Positions 7,066 through 17,601 are shown, counted from the stretch's first letter. The stretch: 64,000 nt of DNA from Deltaproteobacteria bacterium (GCA_020632995.1 JACKEN010000001.1:652001-716000), one strand, 5' to 3'. Notes: generated by a model not told the origin, from the letters alone. A program made the numbers and translations.

Positions 7066-7067
7066 TG

Positions 7068-7091
7068 TGCAAGCGGAGCGCGCAGCCGGGC
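7068..7091 (+). repeat. Partial copy (C) of the dispersed 72-75 bp repeat
   Basis: A 24-bp stretch beginning TGCAAGCGGAGCGCGCAGCC is identical to the start of the full copy at 36330. It lies 2 bases after the caspase-like gene's stop, between two convergent genes. Confidence 0.7.
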
Positions 7092-7095
7092 GACG

Positions 7096-8760
7096 CTACA
7101 CGAGGGCCCGCCGCACCAGGATGGTGTCGCTGGGCGCGTCGTTCTTGTTCAGGTCCGGATAGTCCGCGTTGTAGTGCAGGCCGCGGCTCTCGCGCCGCTT
7201 GAGGGCGCAGTTCACGATCAGCTCCGCCACGGTGGTGATGTTGCGCAGCTCCAGCAGATCGCGGGTCACGGTGGCGTACCAGTAGAACTCGCGCACCTCC
7301 TCCCGGATCGTCTCGATGCGGCGCTGGGCCCGCTGCAGGCGCCGGTTGGTCCGCACGATGCCCACGTAGTTCCACATGAAGCGGCGGATCTCGTCCCAGT
7401 TCTGGGTGATCACCACCCGCTCGTCGGAGGGCACCGCGTTGCCGGTGTCCCAGTCGGGCACCGCGGAGGCGTCGGGGGCCGGCTGCTCGATGTACTTCCG
7501 CGACGCGTGCGCGGCGCGGAAGCCGAACACCGTGGCCTCGAGCAGGCTGTTGGAGGCCAGGCGGTTGGCCCCGTGCAGGCCGGTGCACGCCGCCTCACCC
7601 GCCACGTAGAGGCCGGGGATGGTGGACTCGCCGTCGAGGTCGGTGCGCACTCCGCCGCAGACGTAGTGCGCCGCCGGCACCACCGGGATCGGCTGGGTCC
7701 GCATGTCGACCCCGAAGGACATGCAGGTCTCGTGGATGCTGGGGAAGCGCTTGGCGAGGAAGTCGGGATCCTCGTGGGTCATGTCGAGCTGCACGTGGTC
7801 GTCGCCGGTGCGCTTCAGCTCGGTGTCGATCGCCCGGGCCACGATGTCGCGCGGGGCGAGCTCCTTCATGGGGTGGTAGGCCTCCATGAAGCGGGTGCCG
7901 TCCATCCTGCGCAGGATCCCGCCCTCGCCGCGGAGGGCCTCGCTGATCAGGAACGACTTGGCCTTGGGGTGGAACAGGCAGGTGGGGTGGAACTGGATGA
8001 ACTCCAGGTTCGCGACCTCCGCCCCCACCCGGTACGCCATGGCGATGCCGTCGCCGGTCGCGACGTCGGGGTTCGACGTGTAGAGGTACACCTTGCCCGC
8101 GCCGCCGGTGGCCAACAGCGTCACCTTGGCGAGGAAGGTCTTCACCTGGCCGGTCGTCTCGTCGAGGACGTAGGCGCCGAGGCAGCGGTTCTCGTCCGCC
8201 GGGGGGCGGTGGGCGGGGCCGGTGCGCAGGCCCTCCACCTTGCGGGTGGTGAGCAGGTCGACCGCGCAGTGCTCCTCGAGCACGGTGATGTTCGAGCGGC
8301 TCCGCACCGCCGCCTCGAGGCCGCGCATGATCTCCGCCCCGGTGATGTCCCCCGAGTGGAGCACCCGCCGGTGGCTGTGGCCGCCCTCGCGGGTGAGGTC
8401 GTAGGCGCCGCTCTCCTCCGCGTCGGCCTGGGCCGCGGTGACGTCGCCGGTCTTGTCGAAGCGGATCCCGAGCTCGACCAGGCGCTCGATCGCCCGGGGC
8501 CCCTCGCTCACCACGAGGTCCACCACCTCCCGGCGGCACAGCCCCGCGCCGGCCCGGAGGGTGTCCTGGACGTGGTCGTCGAAGGAGTCCTCGGACCGCA
8601 TCACCGCGGCGATGCCGCCCTGGGCGTACCGCGTGTTGGCCTCGTTCAAGGCCCGCTTGGTGACGATGAGGACGTCCCGACCCTGATCCGACGCGGTCAG
8701 GGCGTAGGACAGCGCCCCGATGCCGCTCCCGATGATCAGGTCGTCGAATACCCGCGCCAT
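7096..8760 (-). CDS. nadB: L-aspartate oxidase
   Basis: A flavoprotein of 554 residues that oxidises L-aspartate to iminoaspartate, the first step of de novo NAD synthesis. The N-terminal dinucleotide fold is DLIIGSGIGALSYAL (residues 6-20). RYAQGGIAAVM (about 45-55), the substrate-region segment with HPT near residue 240 and PVVPAAHYVCGGVRTD near 365 are typical of NadB and its relatives. The helical C-terminal domain is complete. The arrangement fits L-aspartate oxidase better than fumarate reductase or succinate dehydrogenase, though distinguishing them by eye is not absolute. nadA and nadC are not in the window. A sigma70-type promoter ends 6 bases before the ATG. Confidence 0.92.
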   Translation of the reverse strand: MARVFDDLIIGSGIGALSYALTASDQGRDVLIVTKRALNEANTRYAQGGIAAVMRSEDSFDDHVQDTLRAGAGLCRREVVDLVVSEGPRAIERLVELGIRFDKTGDVTAAQADAEESGAYDLTREGGHSHRRVLHSGDITGAEIMRGLEAAVRSRSNITVLEEHCAVDLLTTRKVEGLRTGPAHRPPADENRCLGAYVLDETTGQVKTFLAKVTLLATGGAGKVYLYTSNPDVATGDGIAMAYRVGAEVANLEFIQFHPTCLFHPKAKSFLISEALRGEGGILRRMDGTRFMEAYHPMKELAPRDIVARAIDTELKRTGDDHVQLDMTHEDPDFLAKRFPSIHETCMSFGVDMRTQPIPVVPAAHYVCGGVRTDLDGESTIPGLYVAGEAACTGLHGANRLASNSLLEATVFGFRAAHASRKYIEQPAPDASAVPDWDTGNAVPSDERVVITQNWDEIRRFMWNYVGIVRTNRRLQRAQRRIETIREEVREFYWYATVTRDLLELRNITTVAELIVNCALKRRESRGLHYNADYPDLNKNDAPSDTILVRRALV

Positions 8761-8766
8761 GGGCGG

Positions 8767-8795
8767 ACGGTAGTGTGGGTGTCACTCCGCGGCAA
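8767..8795 (-). promoter_or_regulatory. nadB promoter
   Basis: On the minus strand, TTGCCG (complement of 8790-8795), a 17-base spacer, then TACCGT (complement of 8767-8772). Six bases separate the -10 from the ATG, so transcription would start at or next to the start codon. Confidence 0.6.
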
Positions 8796-8831
8796 TCCCC
8801 GCGCCTCTCGCAGGCCACCCATACCCCGAAC

Positions 8832-8859
8832 TTGCCCCCGCGGGCCCATCGGGTAGGAT
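8832..8859 (+). promoter_or_regulatory. Promoter of the transglycosylase-pgsA operon
   Basis: TTGCCC (8832-8837), a 16-base spacer, TAGGAT (8854-8859). The ATG at 8868 follows after 8 bases, again predicting a leaderless or nearly leaderless message. The same -35 (TTGCCC) recurs at pyrH. Confidence 0.6.
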
Positions 8860-8867
8860 CCCGCCGG

Positions 8868-9509
8868 ATGCTCCGCCGCGCCCCATGGTGCCTGCTCGGC
8901 CTGGTCCTGGCGGCCGCGCCGCTCGCCGAGGCCCGGGCCGAGCTGTTCAGCTGGGTCGACGACGACGGCGTCTACCACCTCACCACCCGGGCCCCGAACG
9001 CGAACTACCGGCCCTACCAGGGCGAGGACGCCGAGGGCTTCGGGGGCGAGCAGCCCCTCGTGGTGGTGGTGCAGGGCGGCCAGGAGCGGGTGCTCTACCC
9101 GGTCGACGTCACCCGCTTCGACGCGATCCTGCGCGAGGCGGCGGAACACTACCGGCTCCCCTTCGCGTTCTTGAAGGCGGTGGTGAAGGTGGAGTCGAAC
9201 TTCAACCCGCGCGCCCACTCCCACGCCCACGCCAAGGGGCTCATGCAGCTCATCGACGCCACCGCGGCCGACATGGACGTGGAGGATCCCTTCGATCCTC
9301 GAGAGAACATCTTCGGCGGGGCCCGCTACCTGCGGATCCTCGCCAACAAGTTCGACGGCAACATGGCCCTCACCGCGGCCGCCTACAACGCGGGCCCCGA
9401 GCGGGTCGAGAAGCTGGGCCGCGTCCCCAACTTCCGTGAGACCCAGCGCTACGTGCGGCGCGTCTTGCAGATGTACCGGCACTACCGGCGGGCGGAGCAG
9501 AAGCGATGA
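8868..9509 (+). CDS. SLT-family lytic transglycosylase with DUF4124-like N-terminus
   Basis: A protein of 213 residues acting in the periplasm on peptidoglycan glycan strands. A signal peptide (about residues 1-24) precedes a short DUF4124-like segment (LFSWVDDDGVYHLTT) and then the lysozyme-like SLT domain. That domain has the catalytic Glu109 in VVKVESNFNP, then GLMQLIDATA, and AAYNAGPERV near residue 170. The order and spacing match MltC/Slt-type enzymes. The ATG at 8868 gives a complete signal peptide and sits 8 bases after a -10 box. The last 4 bases overlap pgsA, so the two form an operon. Confidence 0.92.
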   Translation: MLRRAPWCLLGLVLAAAPLAEARAELFSWVDDDGVYHLTTRAPNANYRPYQGEDAEGFGGEQPLVVVVQGGQERVLYPVDVTRFDAILREAAEHYRLPFAFLKAVVKVESNFNPRAHSHAHAKGLMQLIDATAADMDVEDPFDPRENIFGGARYLRILANKFDGNMALTAAAYNAGPERVEKLGRVPNFRETQRYVRRVLQMYRHYRRAEQKR

Positions 9510-10213
9510 GCCCCGCCCAGGCTGCAGCGGCAGGGCGCCCACGCGTGCTCAGGAACGCCTTCGCGCTCCCGAACCTCATCACCTACTTCCGGATCCTCTG
9601 CATCCCCGGGGTGCTGTTCGTGATGCAGTCGGACTCGCCGCGGAACGCGTTCATCGCGGCGATGCTCTTCGCCGCCGCCTCGGTCACCGACTTCCTCGAC
9701 GGCTACCTGGCCCGCAAGATGAACCTGATCTCGTTCATCGGGAAGTTCCTCGACCCGCTGGCCGACAAGCTCCTGGTCACCGGCACCCTGGTGATGCTTG
9801 TGCACCTCGGCCGCGCCAACCCGTGGGTGGTGTTCATCATCCTGTCGCGCGAGATCATCATCACCACCCTGCGCACCCTCGCGATGGGGGAGGGCACGGT
9901 GATCGCGGCCCGCGATCTCGGCAAGCAGAAGACCGCGTTCCAGATGGTGGGGATCTGGGCCCTGCTCGTGCATTACCCGTATCCGCTCCTCGACCTCATC
10001 TTCGACGAGCCGGTGAACTTCCACCGGGTGGGCACGATCTTCCTCTACATCTCGGTGCTGTTCTCGGTGCTCTCCGCCGCCGACTACTTCTGGGGCTTCG
10101 TGAAGGGGGTCCAGGAGAAGGAGCGGGAGCGCAAGGCCACCCCGCCCCCCGCCGCGCCCCCGGCCCCGGCCCCGCCCGCGCCTCGCGCGCACCCTGCGTC
10201 CTCCCGTCCCTGA
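9506..10213 (+). CDS. pgsA: CDP-diacylglycerol--glycerol-3-phosphate 3-phosphatidyltransferase
   Basis: An inner-membrane enzyme of 235 residues making phosphatidylglycerophosphate, the committed step to phosphatidylglycerol and cardiolipin. The CDP-alcohol phosphotransferase signature is complete: D62-x2-D65-G66-x2-A69-R70-x8-G79-x3-D83-x3-D87. Five or six hydrophobic segments surround it. After the last helix the protein has a Pro/Ala-rich tail of about 30 residues (PPPAAPPAPAPPAP), which is unusual and probably disordered. pgsA is preferred over pssA from the LPNLITYFRI N-terminus, typical of PgsA, though substrate assignment by eye is not certain. It overlaps the transglycosylase gene by 4 bases. 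Confidence 0.88.
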   Translation: MSPAQAAAAGRPRVLRNAFALPNLITYFRILCIPGVLFVMQSDSPRNAFIAAMLFAAASVTDFLDGYLARKMNLISFIGKFLDPLADKLLVTGTLVMLVHLGRANPWVVFIILSREIIITTLRTLAMGEGTVIAARDLGKQKTAFQMVGIWALLVHYPYPLLDLIFDEPVNFHRVGTIFLYISVLFSVLSAADYFWGFVKGVQEKERERKATPPPAAPPAPAPPAPRAHPASSRP

Positions 10214-10229
10214 GGGACGCGAGGCGTCC
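10205..10229 (+). terminator. Hairpins at the end of pgsA
   Basis: CGTCCC and GGGACG form a perfect 6-bp stem with the TGA stop codon as loop (10205-10219). An alternative stem pairs GGACGC (10215-10220) with GCGTCC (10224-10229). There is no T tract, so a role in termination is uncertain. Confidence 0.35.
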
Positions 10230-10358
10230 TGTCCGGACGCACGAGTTGCGTAACACTGGGGAAGGCTCCGCGGTGATCCGCGGGATCTCGTGCGCCGGTG
10301 AACTGGCCCGCACTTTGCTCATGCCCAAGATCGACGACTCATGGCGAAGGAGAGGGGT

Positions 10359-10766
10359 ATGACGTGGATCCTGGTGGCGCACCGCGCGCGCGCATCCTTG
10401 TACGAGCACCGGCCGGGCTCCGGCGTCCGCTGCCTGCAGGAGCTGGCCGGGGTGCAGCCGACCGACGACGCGCCGGACCTCGAGGAGGTGGCGGCCGAGA
10501 AGCTGGCGCTCGTCCGCTTCACCCTCGGGCTGGCCGACGTGCTCGAGACCGGAGTGCGGGAGTCGCAGGTGGACGGGCTGATCCTGATGGCCGAGGCGCG
10601 CCTGTTGGGACCGATCCGACGGCACCTGAGCGCGGACACCGCGCGCCGCATCTACGCGTCGCTCAACCTCGCGAAACCGGACTGGAACGAGGACACGCTG
10701 GCCCGGCAGCTGGAGCCCCTGTTGCCGGTCGAGCGAACGGTGGAGGCGTCGGCAGAAATGTTTTGA
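10359..10766 (+). CDS. Host-attachment-family protein (Host_attach-like)
   Basis: A small soluble protein of 135 residues beginning MTWILVAHRARASLYE and ending with a RIYASLNL helix region. This pattern matches the family annotated as 'protein required for attachment to host cells', whose members carry a VxHxxxARxF-like N-terminal strand and a conserved central acidic helix. The molecular role in free-living bacteria is unknown and the name should not be taken literally. The ATG at 10359 is chosen over an in-frame ATG at 10341 because AAGGAG at 10347-10352 is ideally spaced before it. The tRNA promoter begins inside the 3' end of the gene. Confidence 0.75.
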   Translation: MTWILVAHRARASLYEHRPGSGVRCLQELAGVQPTDDAPDLEEVAAEKLALVRFTLGLADVLETGVRESQVDGLILMAEARLLGPIRRHLSADTARRIYASLNLAKPDWNEDTLARQLEPLLPVERTVEASAEMF

Positions 10767-10791
10767 CGAGCCCGCTGGCCGGTGCTATCAC
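10763..10791 (+). promoter_or_regulatory. tRNA-Gly promoter
   Basis: TTGACG (10763-10768), a 17-base spacer, and TATCAC (10786-10791) preceded by TGC, an extended -10. The tRNA 5' end is at 10810. The -35 includes the stop codon of the preceding gene. Confidence 0.7.
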
Positions 10792-10805
10792 GCCTCTCAC
10801 CTCGG

Positions 10806-10881
<76 letters not shown>

Positions 10882-10895
10882 CACGCTAAAGATTG

Positions 10896-10936
10896 ACGCC
10901 CGGTTGGCAGATTGCCAACCGGGCGTTTCTCTTTTG
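10896..10936 (+). terminator. Rho-independent terminator of tRNA-Gly
   Basis: A perfect 14-bp stem: 10896-10909 pairs with 10913-10926 around a GAT loop. It is followed by TTCTCTTTT. This is the clearest intrinsic terminator in the window. Confidence 0.92.
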
Positions 10937-11048
10937 GGCTTCCCCTCCTTCCGTTGACCCTCCGTCCGCCCGGGTGTGTGATCCGCCTCGCCCGACTCTG
11001 CGCGGGGCCGCGGGGGCCTCGCGGGCGGCGATTGCGAGGAGAGCGAAC

Positions 11049-11627
11049 ATGACCAAGCGTGTGCTGATGCTGGTGGGCGACTACGCCGAGGACTACGAGA
11101 CCATGGTGCCGTTCCAGGCCCTGGGGATGATCGGCTACCAGGTGGACGCGGTGTGCCCCGACAAGAAGGCCGGCCAGACCATCCGGACCTCCGTGCACGA
11201 CTTCGAGGGGGACCAGACCTACTCCGAGAAGCGGGGGCACAACTTCACGGTGAACGCGACGTTCGCCGACGTGGATCCCAAGACCTATGACGGGCTGGTG
11301 ATCGCGGGCGGGCGCGCCCCCGAGTACATCCGGCTCAACGCCAAGGTGCTCGACTGCGTGCGGCACTTCTTCGACGCCAACAAGCCGGTGGCCGCGGTGT
11401 GCCACGGCGCCCAGGTGCTGACCGCGGCCGGGGTGGTGAAGGGCCGGACCCTCACCGCGTACCCGGCGTGCGGGCCCGAAGTGCGGCTCGCGGGCGGTGA
11501 GTACGTCGACGTGCCGGTCACCGACGTGGTGGTGGACCGCAACCTCGTCACCGCGCCGGCGTGGCCCGCCCACCAGAAGTGGCTGGCCGCGTTCCTCAAG
11601 GTGATGGGCACCACCATCAACCCCTGA
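11049..11627 (+). CDS. DJ-1/PfpI family protein
   Basis: A protein of 192 residues of the class I glutamine-amidotransferase-like fold. The N-terminal strand KRVLMLVGDYAEDYE contains the family's conserved acidic residue near position 17. The nucleophile elbow is AVCHGAQVL with Cys118 followed by His119, the arrangement of PfpI/YhbO-type proteins. Members are variously deglycases, chaperones or peptidases, and the activity cannot be fixed from sequence. The start is the ATG preceded by GAGGAGAG (11036-11043). An upstream extension of the frame runs back into the tRNA terminator and is rejected. It is followed within 6 bases by the oxidoreductase gene, so the two are probably cotranscribed. 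Confidence 0.88.
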   Translation: MTKRVLMLVGDYAEDYETMVPFQALGMIGYQVDAVCPDKKAGQTIRTSVHDFEGDQTYSEKRGHNFTVNATFADVDPKTYDGLVIAGGRAPEYIRLNAKVLDCVRHFFDANKPVAAVCHGAQVLTAAGVVKGRTLTAYPACGPEVRLAGGEYVDVPVTDVVVDRNLVTAPAWPAHQKWLAAFLKVMGTTINP

Positions 11628-11632
11628 CGCCG

Positions 11633-14527
11633 ATGGTCGCCGAAGAGGCCCTCCTCGAGGCCCTGGCGGCGGCCACCGCCCCGGCCCGGGTGAAGGGCCG
11701 CGTCCTCGATCGGGTCGCCTTCGCGAGCGACGCCAGCTTCTACCGGCTGGTGCCGCGGGCGGTGGTGCAGCCGCAATCCATTGAAGAGATCCGGAGCCTG
11801 TTCGCGGTGTCCCGCGCCCACCGGGTGCCGCTGGTGTTCCGCGCCGCGGGCACCAGCCTCTCGGGCCAGGCGATCACCGACGGGATCCTCGTCGATCTCG
11901 CCCCGCACTGGGGCGGGGTGGAGGTGCTGGAGGGCGGGGCGCGGGTGCGCGTGCAGCCGGGGGTCATCGGGGGCCGGGTGAACCGGCTCCTCGCCCCCTA
12001 CCGGCGGCGCATCGGGCCGGACCCCGCCTCGATCGACGCGTGCATGATGGGCGGGATCCTGGCCAACAACGCGAGCGGGATGTGCTGCGGGGTGGTGGAG
12101 AACGCCTACCACACCCTGGCGCGGATGCAGGTCGTCTTGCCGAACGGGCTGGTGGTGGACACCGGGGCCGACGACGCGGACGTGCGCCTTCGGTCCGAGG
12201 CGCCGGAGCTGGTGGCGACGCTGGAGGGTCTCGCCGCCCGGATCCAGGCGGATCCGGCGCTCCTCGCCCGGATCCGGAGCAAGTACGACCAGAAGAACAC
12301 CACCGGCTACAGCCTGAACGCGCTGGTGGACTTCACCCGGCCGGCCGAGGTGCTGGCGCACCTGTTGATCGGCTCCGAGGGGACCCTCGGCTTCATCGCG
12401 CAGGCTGAGTTGCACACCGTCGCCGAGCACCCGCACAAGCTCACCGGGCTCTTCGTGCTCCCGTCGGTGGCCGAGGCGGCGGCGGCGGTGGCGCCCTTCA
12501 CCGCGACGGCGGCCCGGGCGGTGGAGCTGATGGATCGCGCCTGTCTGCGGGCGGTGACCGGGCGCCCCGGGATGCCGCCTTGGCTGGGCGAGCTCCCCGA
12601 GGGCGCGGCGGCGCTCCTGGTCGAGTGGCAGGGGGCGGACGCGGCGGCGCTCGACGAGGCGCGAGGGCGGGCCGACGAGGTGGCGGCCGGCCTCAGCCTG
12701 GTGGCGCCGGTGACCCTCACCACCGAGGCCGGGGCCCGCGCCGCGCTGTGGAAGATCCGAAAGGGCCTCTTCCCCTCGGTCGGGGCGGCCCGGGCTCCGG
12801 GCACCACGGTGATCATCGAGGACGTGGCGTTCCCCCACGCCCACCTGGCCGAGGCGGTCACCGCGCTGCAGGGGCTGTTCACGAAGCACGGCTACCCCGA
12901 GGGCATCGTGTTCGGGCACGCGAAGGACGGGAACCTGCACTTCGTGGTCACCCAGTCCTTCAACACGGAGGCCGAGGTGGCCCGCTACGCCGCGTTCATG
13001 GACGACGTGGTGGCGATGGTGGTGGACCGCTTCGGGGGGGCGCTGAAGGCGGAGCACGGCACCGGCCGGAACATGGCGCCCTTCGTGGCGCGGGAGTGGG
13101 GCGAGGACGCCCACCGGATCATGACCGAGCTGAAGCAGGCCGTTGACCCGGCGGGCCTGCTGAACCCGGGGGTGATCTTGAACGCGGATCCGCAGGCCCA
13201 CTTGCGCGACTTGAAGTCACTCCCGCGGGTCGAAGAGGAGGTGGACCGCTGCATCGAGTGCGGCTTCTGCGAGCCCCTGTGCCCCAGCCGCCGCCTCACC
13301 ACCACCCCGCGCCAGCGCATCGCGCTCAGGCGCGAGCAGGCCCGCGCCACCGCGCCCGAGTGGCGGGCCGCGCTCTCGCGCGACTTCGGGCTGGCGGTGG
13401 TGGACAGCTGCGCCACCGACGGCCTGTGCGCGACCGCGTGCCCGGTGAGCATCGACACCGGGGCGCTGGTGAAGCGCCTGCGGGCCGAGCAGCACCCGGC
13501 CTGGCGCCGGCGCATCGCGGTGATGGTGGCGCGGCGCTTCGCGTGGGTGGAGCGCTCGATGACGGTGGGGGTGTGGCTGGGGCGCGCGGTGGCCCGGCTC
13601 CTCGGGATGAAGCCCCGGCCCGCCCGGCCGCGGGCCCGGCCCACCGTGTCGCCGCTGATGGCCTTGGGGGCCTTGCCGGTCTTGCCGGGCCTCGGGTCCC
13701 GGGCCGGCGGAGCCGTCCCACCCGACTCCGCGGGCCAGGGCCCGCTGCGCGCTCCGCTTGCCCTCGGGTCCCGGGCCGGCGGAGCCGTGGGTGAGGCGCA
13801 CGCGGTGTACATGCCGTCCTGCCTGGGGCGGGCGATGGCGCGGCCGGACGGGGCGGCGCGGGGGCTGCAGGAGGCCCTGCTCCGGATCAGCGCTCGGGCG
13901 GGGCGCCCGCTGTGGGTGCCGCCGGATCTGCCGGGACACTGCTGCGGGCTCCCCTTCGGCTCGAAGGGCTACGCCGACGCCCAGGCCGAGGCCCTCGCCA
14001 CCACGGTGCGGGCCCTGTGGCGGTGGACGGGGGAGGGGGCGCTCCCGGTGGTGGTGGACGCCTCGTCCTGCACCTTCTCGCTCCGCCACGCCGAGGACCA
14101 CCTCACGGGCGAGGATCTCGCTCGGTGGCGCGGGCTCCGGATCCTGGACGCGGTGGAGTGGCTGGAGGGCCTGCTCCCCGCGCTCCCGCTCGTGCCGCGC
14201 CCGGGTGAGGCGTTCATCCACCCCACCTGCGCGGCGCGGAAGCTGGGGCTCGTCCCGGCCCTGACCAGGGTGGCGGAGGCGTCGGCGGAGACGGTGGTGA
14301 TACCGGCGGAGCCCTCGTGCTGCGGCACCGCGGGCGATCGGGGCCTGATGCTCCCCGAGCTGGTGCAGGCAGCCTTGCACGACGAGGGCGACGAGCTCGC
14401 CCGGCACCCCGAGGCGCGCTGCTACTCGAGCAACCTGACTTGCGAGGTCGGCATCGGGCGGGCCACCGGGCGCACGTTCATGGGGCTGGTACACCTGGTG
14501 GACGAGGCCTTGGAGGCCTCGGAGTAG
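11633..14527 (+). CDS. FAD-linked oxidoreductase fused to Fe-S/CCG subunit (GlcD-GlpC/Dld type)
   Basis: A large protein of 964 residues combining both halves of a 2-hydroxyacid dehydrogenase. Residues about 40-180 form the PCMH-type FAD-binding domain (RAAGTSLSGQA), and a FAD-oxidase C-terminal domain extends to about 530. Then come two ferredoxin-type clusters, CIECGFCEPLCP (from Cys540) and CATDGLCATACP (from Cys593), and two CCG cysteine-rich domains (CCGLPFG near 770, CCGTAGD near 896). This matches the long D-lactate dehydrogenases and glycolate-oxidase fusions. The exact substrate is not certain. A copy of the dispersed repeat is inserted in frame at about residues 687-719, between the Fe-S and CCG modules. 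Confidence 0.88.
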   Translation: MVAEEALLEALAAATAPARVKGRVLDRVAFASDASFYRLVPRAVVQPQSIEEIRSLFAVSRAHRVPLVFRAAGTSLSGQAITDGILVDLAPHWGGVEVLEGGARVRVQPGVIGGRVNRLLAPYRRRIGPDPASIDACMMGGILANNASGMCCGVVENAYHTLARMQVVLPNGLVVDTGADDADVRLRSEAPELVATLEGLAARIQADPALLARIRSKYDQKNTTGYSLNALVDFTRPAEVLAHLLIGSEGTLGFIAQAELHTVAEHPHKLTGLFVLPSVAEAAAAVAPFTATAARAVELMDRACLRAVTGRPGMPPWLGELPEGAAALLVEWQGADAAALDEARGRADEVAAGLSLVAPVTLTTEAGARAALWKIRKGLFPSVGAARAPGTTVIIEDVAFPHAHLAEAVTALQGLFTKHGYPEGIVFGHAKDGNLHFVVTQSFNTEAEVARYAAFMDDVVAMVVDRFGGALKAEHGTGRNMAPFVAREWGEDAHRIMTELKQAVDPAGLLNPGVILNADPQAHLRDLKSLPRVEEEVDRCIECGFCEPLCPSRRLTTTPRQRIALRREQARATAPEWRAALSRDFGLAVVDSCATDGLCATACPVSIDTGALVKRLRAEQHPAWRRRIAVMVARRFAWVERSMTVGVWLGRAVARLLGMKPRPARPRARPTVSPLMALGALPVLPGLGSRAGGAVPPDSAGQGPLRAPLALGSRAGGAVGEAHAVYMPSCLGRAMARPDGAARGLQEALLRISARAGRPLWVPPDLPGHCCGLPFGSKGYADAQAEALATTVRALWRWTGEGALPVVVDASSCTFSLRHAEDHLTGEDLARWRGLRILDAVEWLEGLLPALPLVPRPGEAFIHPTCAARKLGLVPALTRVAEASAETVVIPAEPSCCGTAGDRGLMLPELVQAALHDEGDELARHPEARCYSSNLTCEVGIGRATGRTFMGLVHLVDEALEASE
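13691..13788 (+). repeat. Dispersed 72-75 bp repeat, copy A (inside an ORF)
   Basis: A 26-base segment starting CTCGGGTCCCGGGCC occurs at 13691 and again at 13763, a 72-base period. The material between (GCCGTCCCACCCGACT through GCTGCGCGCTCCGCTTGC) is highly similar to the reverse complement of copy B at 36.3 kb. The insertion is in frame and encodes a Gly/Ala/Pro-rich linker. Confidence 0.8.
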
Positions 14528-14570
14528 GGGGGCTCGACGTGCTCAAACTTCTTCACACTCGGCGACAGAT

Positions 14571-14598
14571 GCCCCCGACGCACGCGGAGGGGGCGTTT
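14571..14598 (+). terminator. Weak hairpin after the oxidoreductase gene
   Basis: GCCCCC (14571-14576) can pair with GGGGGC (14589-14594), followed by GTTT. The stem is short, the loop is long and there is only a brief T run. The rest of 14528-14699 shows no gene. Confidence 0.3.
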
Positions 14599-14699
14599 GT
14601 GCGAGATCTTCCGCCTTGGCACCGTCCGCGGTCCGGTTTGCCCGCGCGCACCCCCTTGCCAGGCAGGATCCACCGTGCGAAGCCCCGCCCGAGGTCCCC

Positions 14700-15638
14700 A
14701 TGCTGAAGCGAAAAGCCGACCTTCGCGCGCTGCTCTTCGTCCTCTTCTCCATCGGTGTCCAGGCCGCTGGCTTCGTCCTGCTGCCCGAGTCGTGGGCGGC
14801 GAAGATCCTGCTGTGCGTCGCGGCCTGCCAGACGTCCTTCGTCTGCGCCGTCATCTCGCACAACACCTTGCACTGCCCCATGTTCAAGAACCGCGGCCTG
14901 AACCGCGTCGTGCAGTTCCTGTTGACGCTGGGGCAGGGCGACCCGGTGAGCAGCTTCGTGCCCGGCCACAACCTGGGGCACCACACCCACCTGCAGGGGC
15001 CGAAGGACACCATGCGCACGTCCAAGATGCGCTTTCGGTGGAACCTCCTGAACCAGCTCCTGTTCATGTTCGTGATCGGCGGAGATCTGCTGAAGCACAC
15101 CTACAGGTATGTGTGGTCGATGCGGACCCGGAAGCGATCCTGGTTCCGGCAGTTCCTGGCCGAGAGCGTGCTCCTGTACGGGGTCTACGTCGCCCTCCTC
15201 GCGGTCTACGGGGTGGAGCCCTTCCTGCTCTACGGGTTCATCCCCCACCTGTTCTCCTCGTGGGGGATCATCGGGATCAACTTCGTGCAGCACGACGGGT
15301 GTGATCACGAGCACCCGGTGAACCACAGCCGCAACTTCACTGGCCGGCTGGTGAACTGGTGGACCTTCAACAACGGGTACCACGGCATCCACCACATGCA
15401 CCCTGGCTTGCACTGGAGCCTCTTGCCCGAGGCCCACGCCCGGGAGCTGTCGCCGACCATCCACCCCGCCCTCGAGCAGGGCTCCCTGCTCGCCTACTGC
15501 TGGAAGGCGTACATCTGGCCGGGGCGCCGCATGACCTACGACGGCAAGCCCCTGGTGCTCCCGCCGCCCATCCAGGACGAGTCCTGGGTGCCGACGATGG
15601 CGGAGATGGTGGACGTCTCCCTGGGGGCCGAGGGCTAG
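14700..15638 (+). CDS. Membrane fatty acid desaturase/hydroxylase family protein
   Basis: A protein of 312 residues with paired hydrophobic helices and the three histidine boxes that hold a di-iron centre: H54-N-T-L-H58, H90-x3-H94-H95 (HNLGHHTH) and H228-x2-H231-H232 (HGIHHMH), plus an extra QHD at 197-199. This is the layout of integral-membrane desaturases and related hydroxylases, which use O2 and an electron donor to modify acyl chains. Position and substrate specificity cannot be read from the sequence. The ATG at 14700 begins just before MLKRKADLRALLF. An upstream in-frame extension has no domain character. It stands alone between the oxidoreductase and kinase genes. Confidence 0.88.
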   Translation: MLKRKADLRALLFVLFSIGVQAAGFVLLPESWAAKILLCVAACQTSFVCAVISHNTLHCPMFKNRGLNRVVQFLLTLGQGDPVSSFVPGHNLGHHTHLQGPKDTMRTSKMRFRWNLLNQLLFMFVIGGDLLKHTYRYVWSMRTRKRSWFRQFLAESVLLYGVYVALLAVYGVEPFLLYGFIPHLFSSWGIIGINFVQHDGCDHEHPVNHSRNFTGRLVNWWTFNNGYHGIHHMHPGLHWSLLPEAHARELSPTIHPALEQGSLLAYCWKAYIWPGRRMTYDGKPLVLPPPIQDESWVPTMAEMVDVSLGAEG

Positions 15639-15680
15639 TTCCTTGACTGCCCGCGCGGTCCCCTGGATTCTCCGGGCGGC

Positions 15681-17438
<1,758 letters not shown>

Positions 17439-17447
17439 GCCTGACAC

Positions 17448-17474
17448 GGCGCGTCAAGGTATCCCTTGACGTTG
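17448..17474 (+). terminator. Hairpin after the Ser/Thr kinase gene
   Basis: GTCAAGG (17453-17459) pairs perfectly with CCTTGAC (17464-17470) around TATC, and outer GCGC bases can extend the stem with a bulge. No T tract follows, so it is only a possible terminator or processing site. Confidence 0.4.
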
Positions 17475-17601
17475 CGCTTCCCAGTCACTATGCGTGTTTG
17501 TAAGGTGTCGTAGGGCGTCGGACCCGCTTGGTGATTCGGGCTACCCCGTTGCCAGGGGGGGCCCGGACCGTGGTAGGTTGGACTCGCCCCCGAGGATCGC
17601 G

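Noticed and set aside
7068..7091. Terminator between the caspase-like gene and nadB
   Set aside because: The sequence does not form a convincing hairpin. It is instead a partial copy of the dispersed repeat.
10896..10926. The perfect inverted repeat after the tRNA as a phage attachment core
   Set aside because: Its 14-bp stem, 3-base loop and following T-rich run are those of an ordinary intrinsic terminator. No integrase gene is near.
10921..10975. Fourth ECF-type promoter before the DJ-1/PfpI gene (CTTTTGGGCTTCCCC ... CTCCGTC)
   Set aside because: Both boxes differ from the three matched copies and the gap is not 11 bases.
10893..11048. N-terminal extension of the DJ-1/PfpI gene back into the tRNA terminator
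   Set aside because: The extension would be translated from a perfect terminator hairpin. A ribosome site and family start are at 11049.
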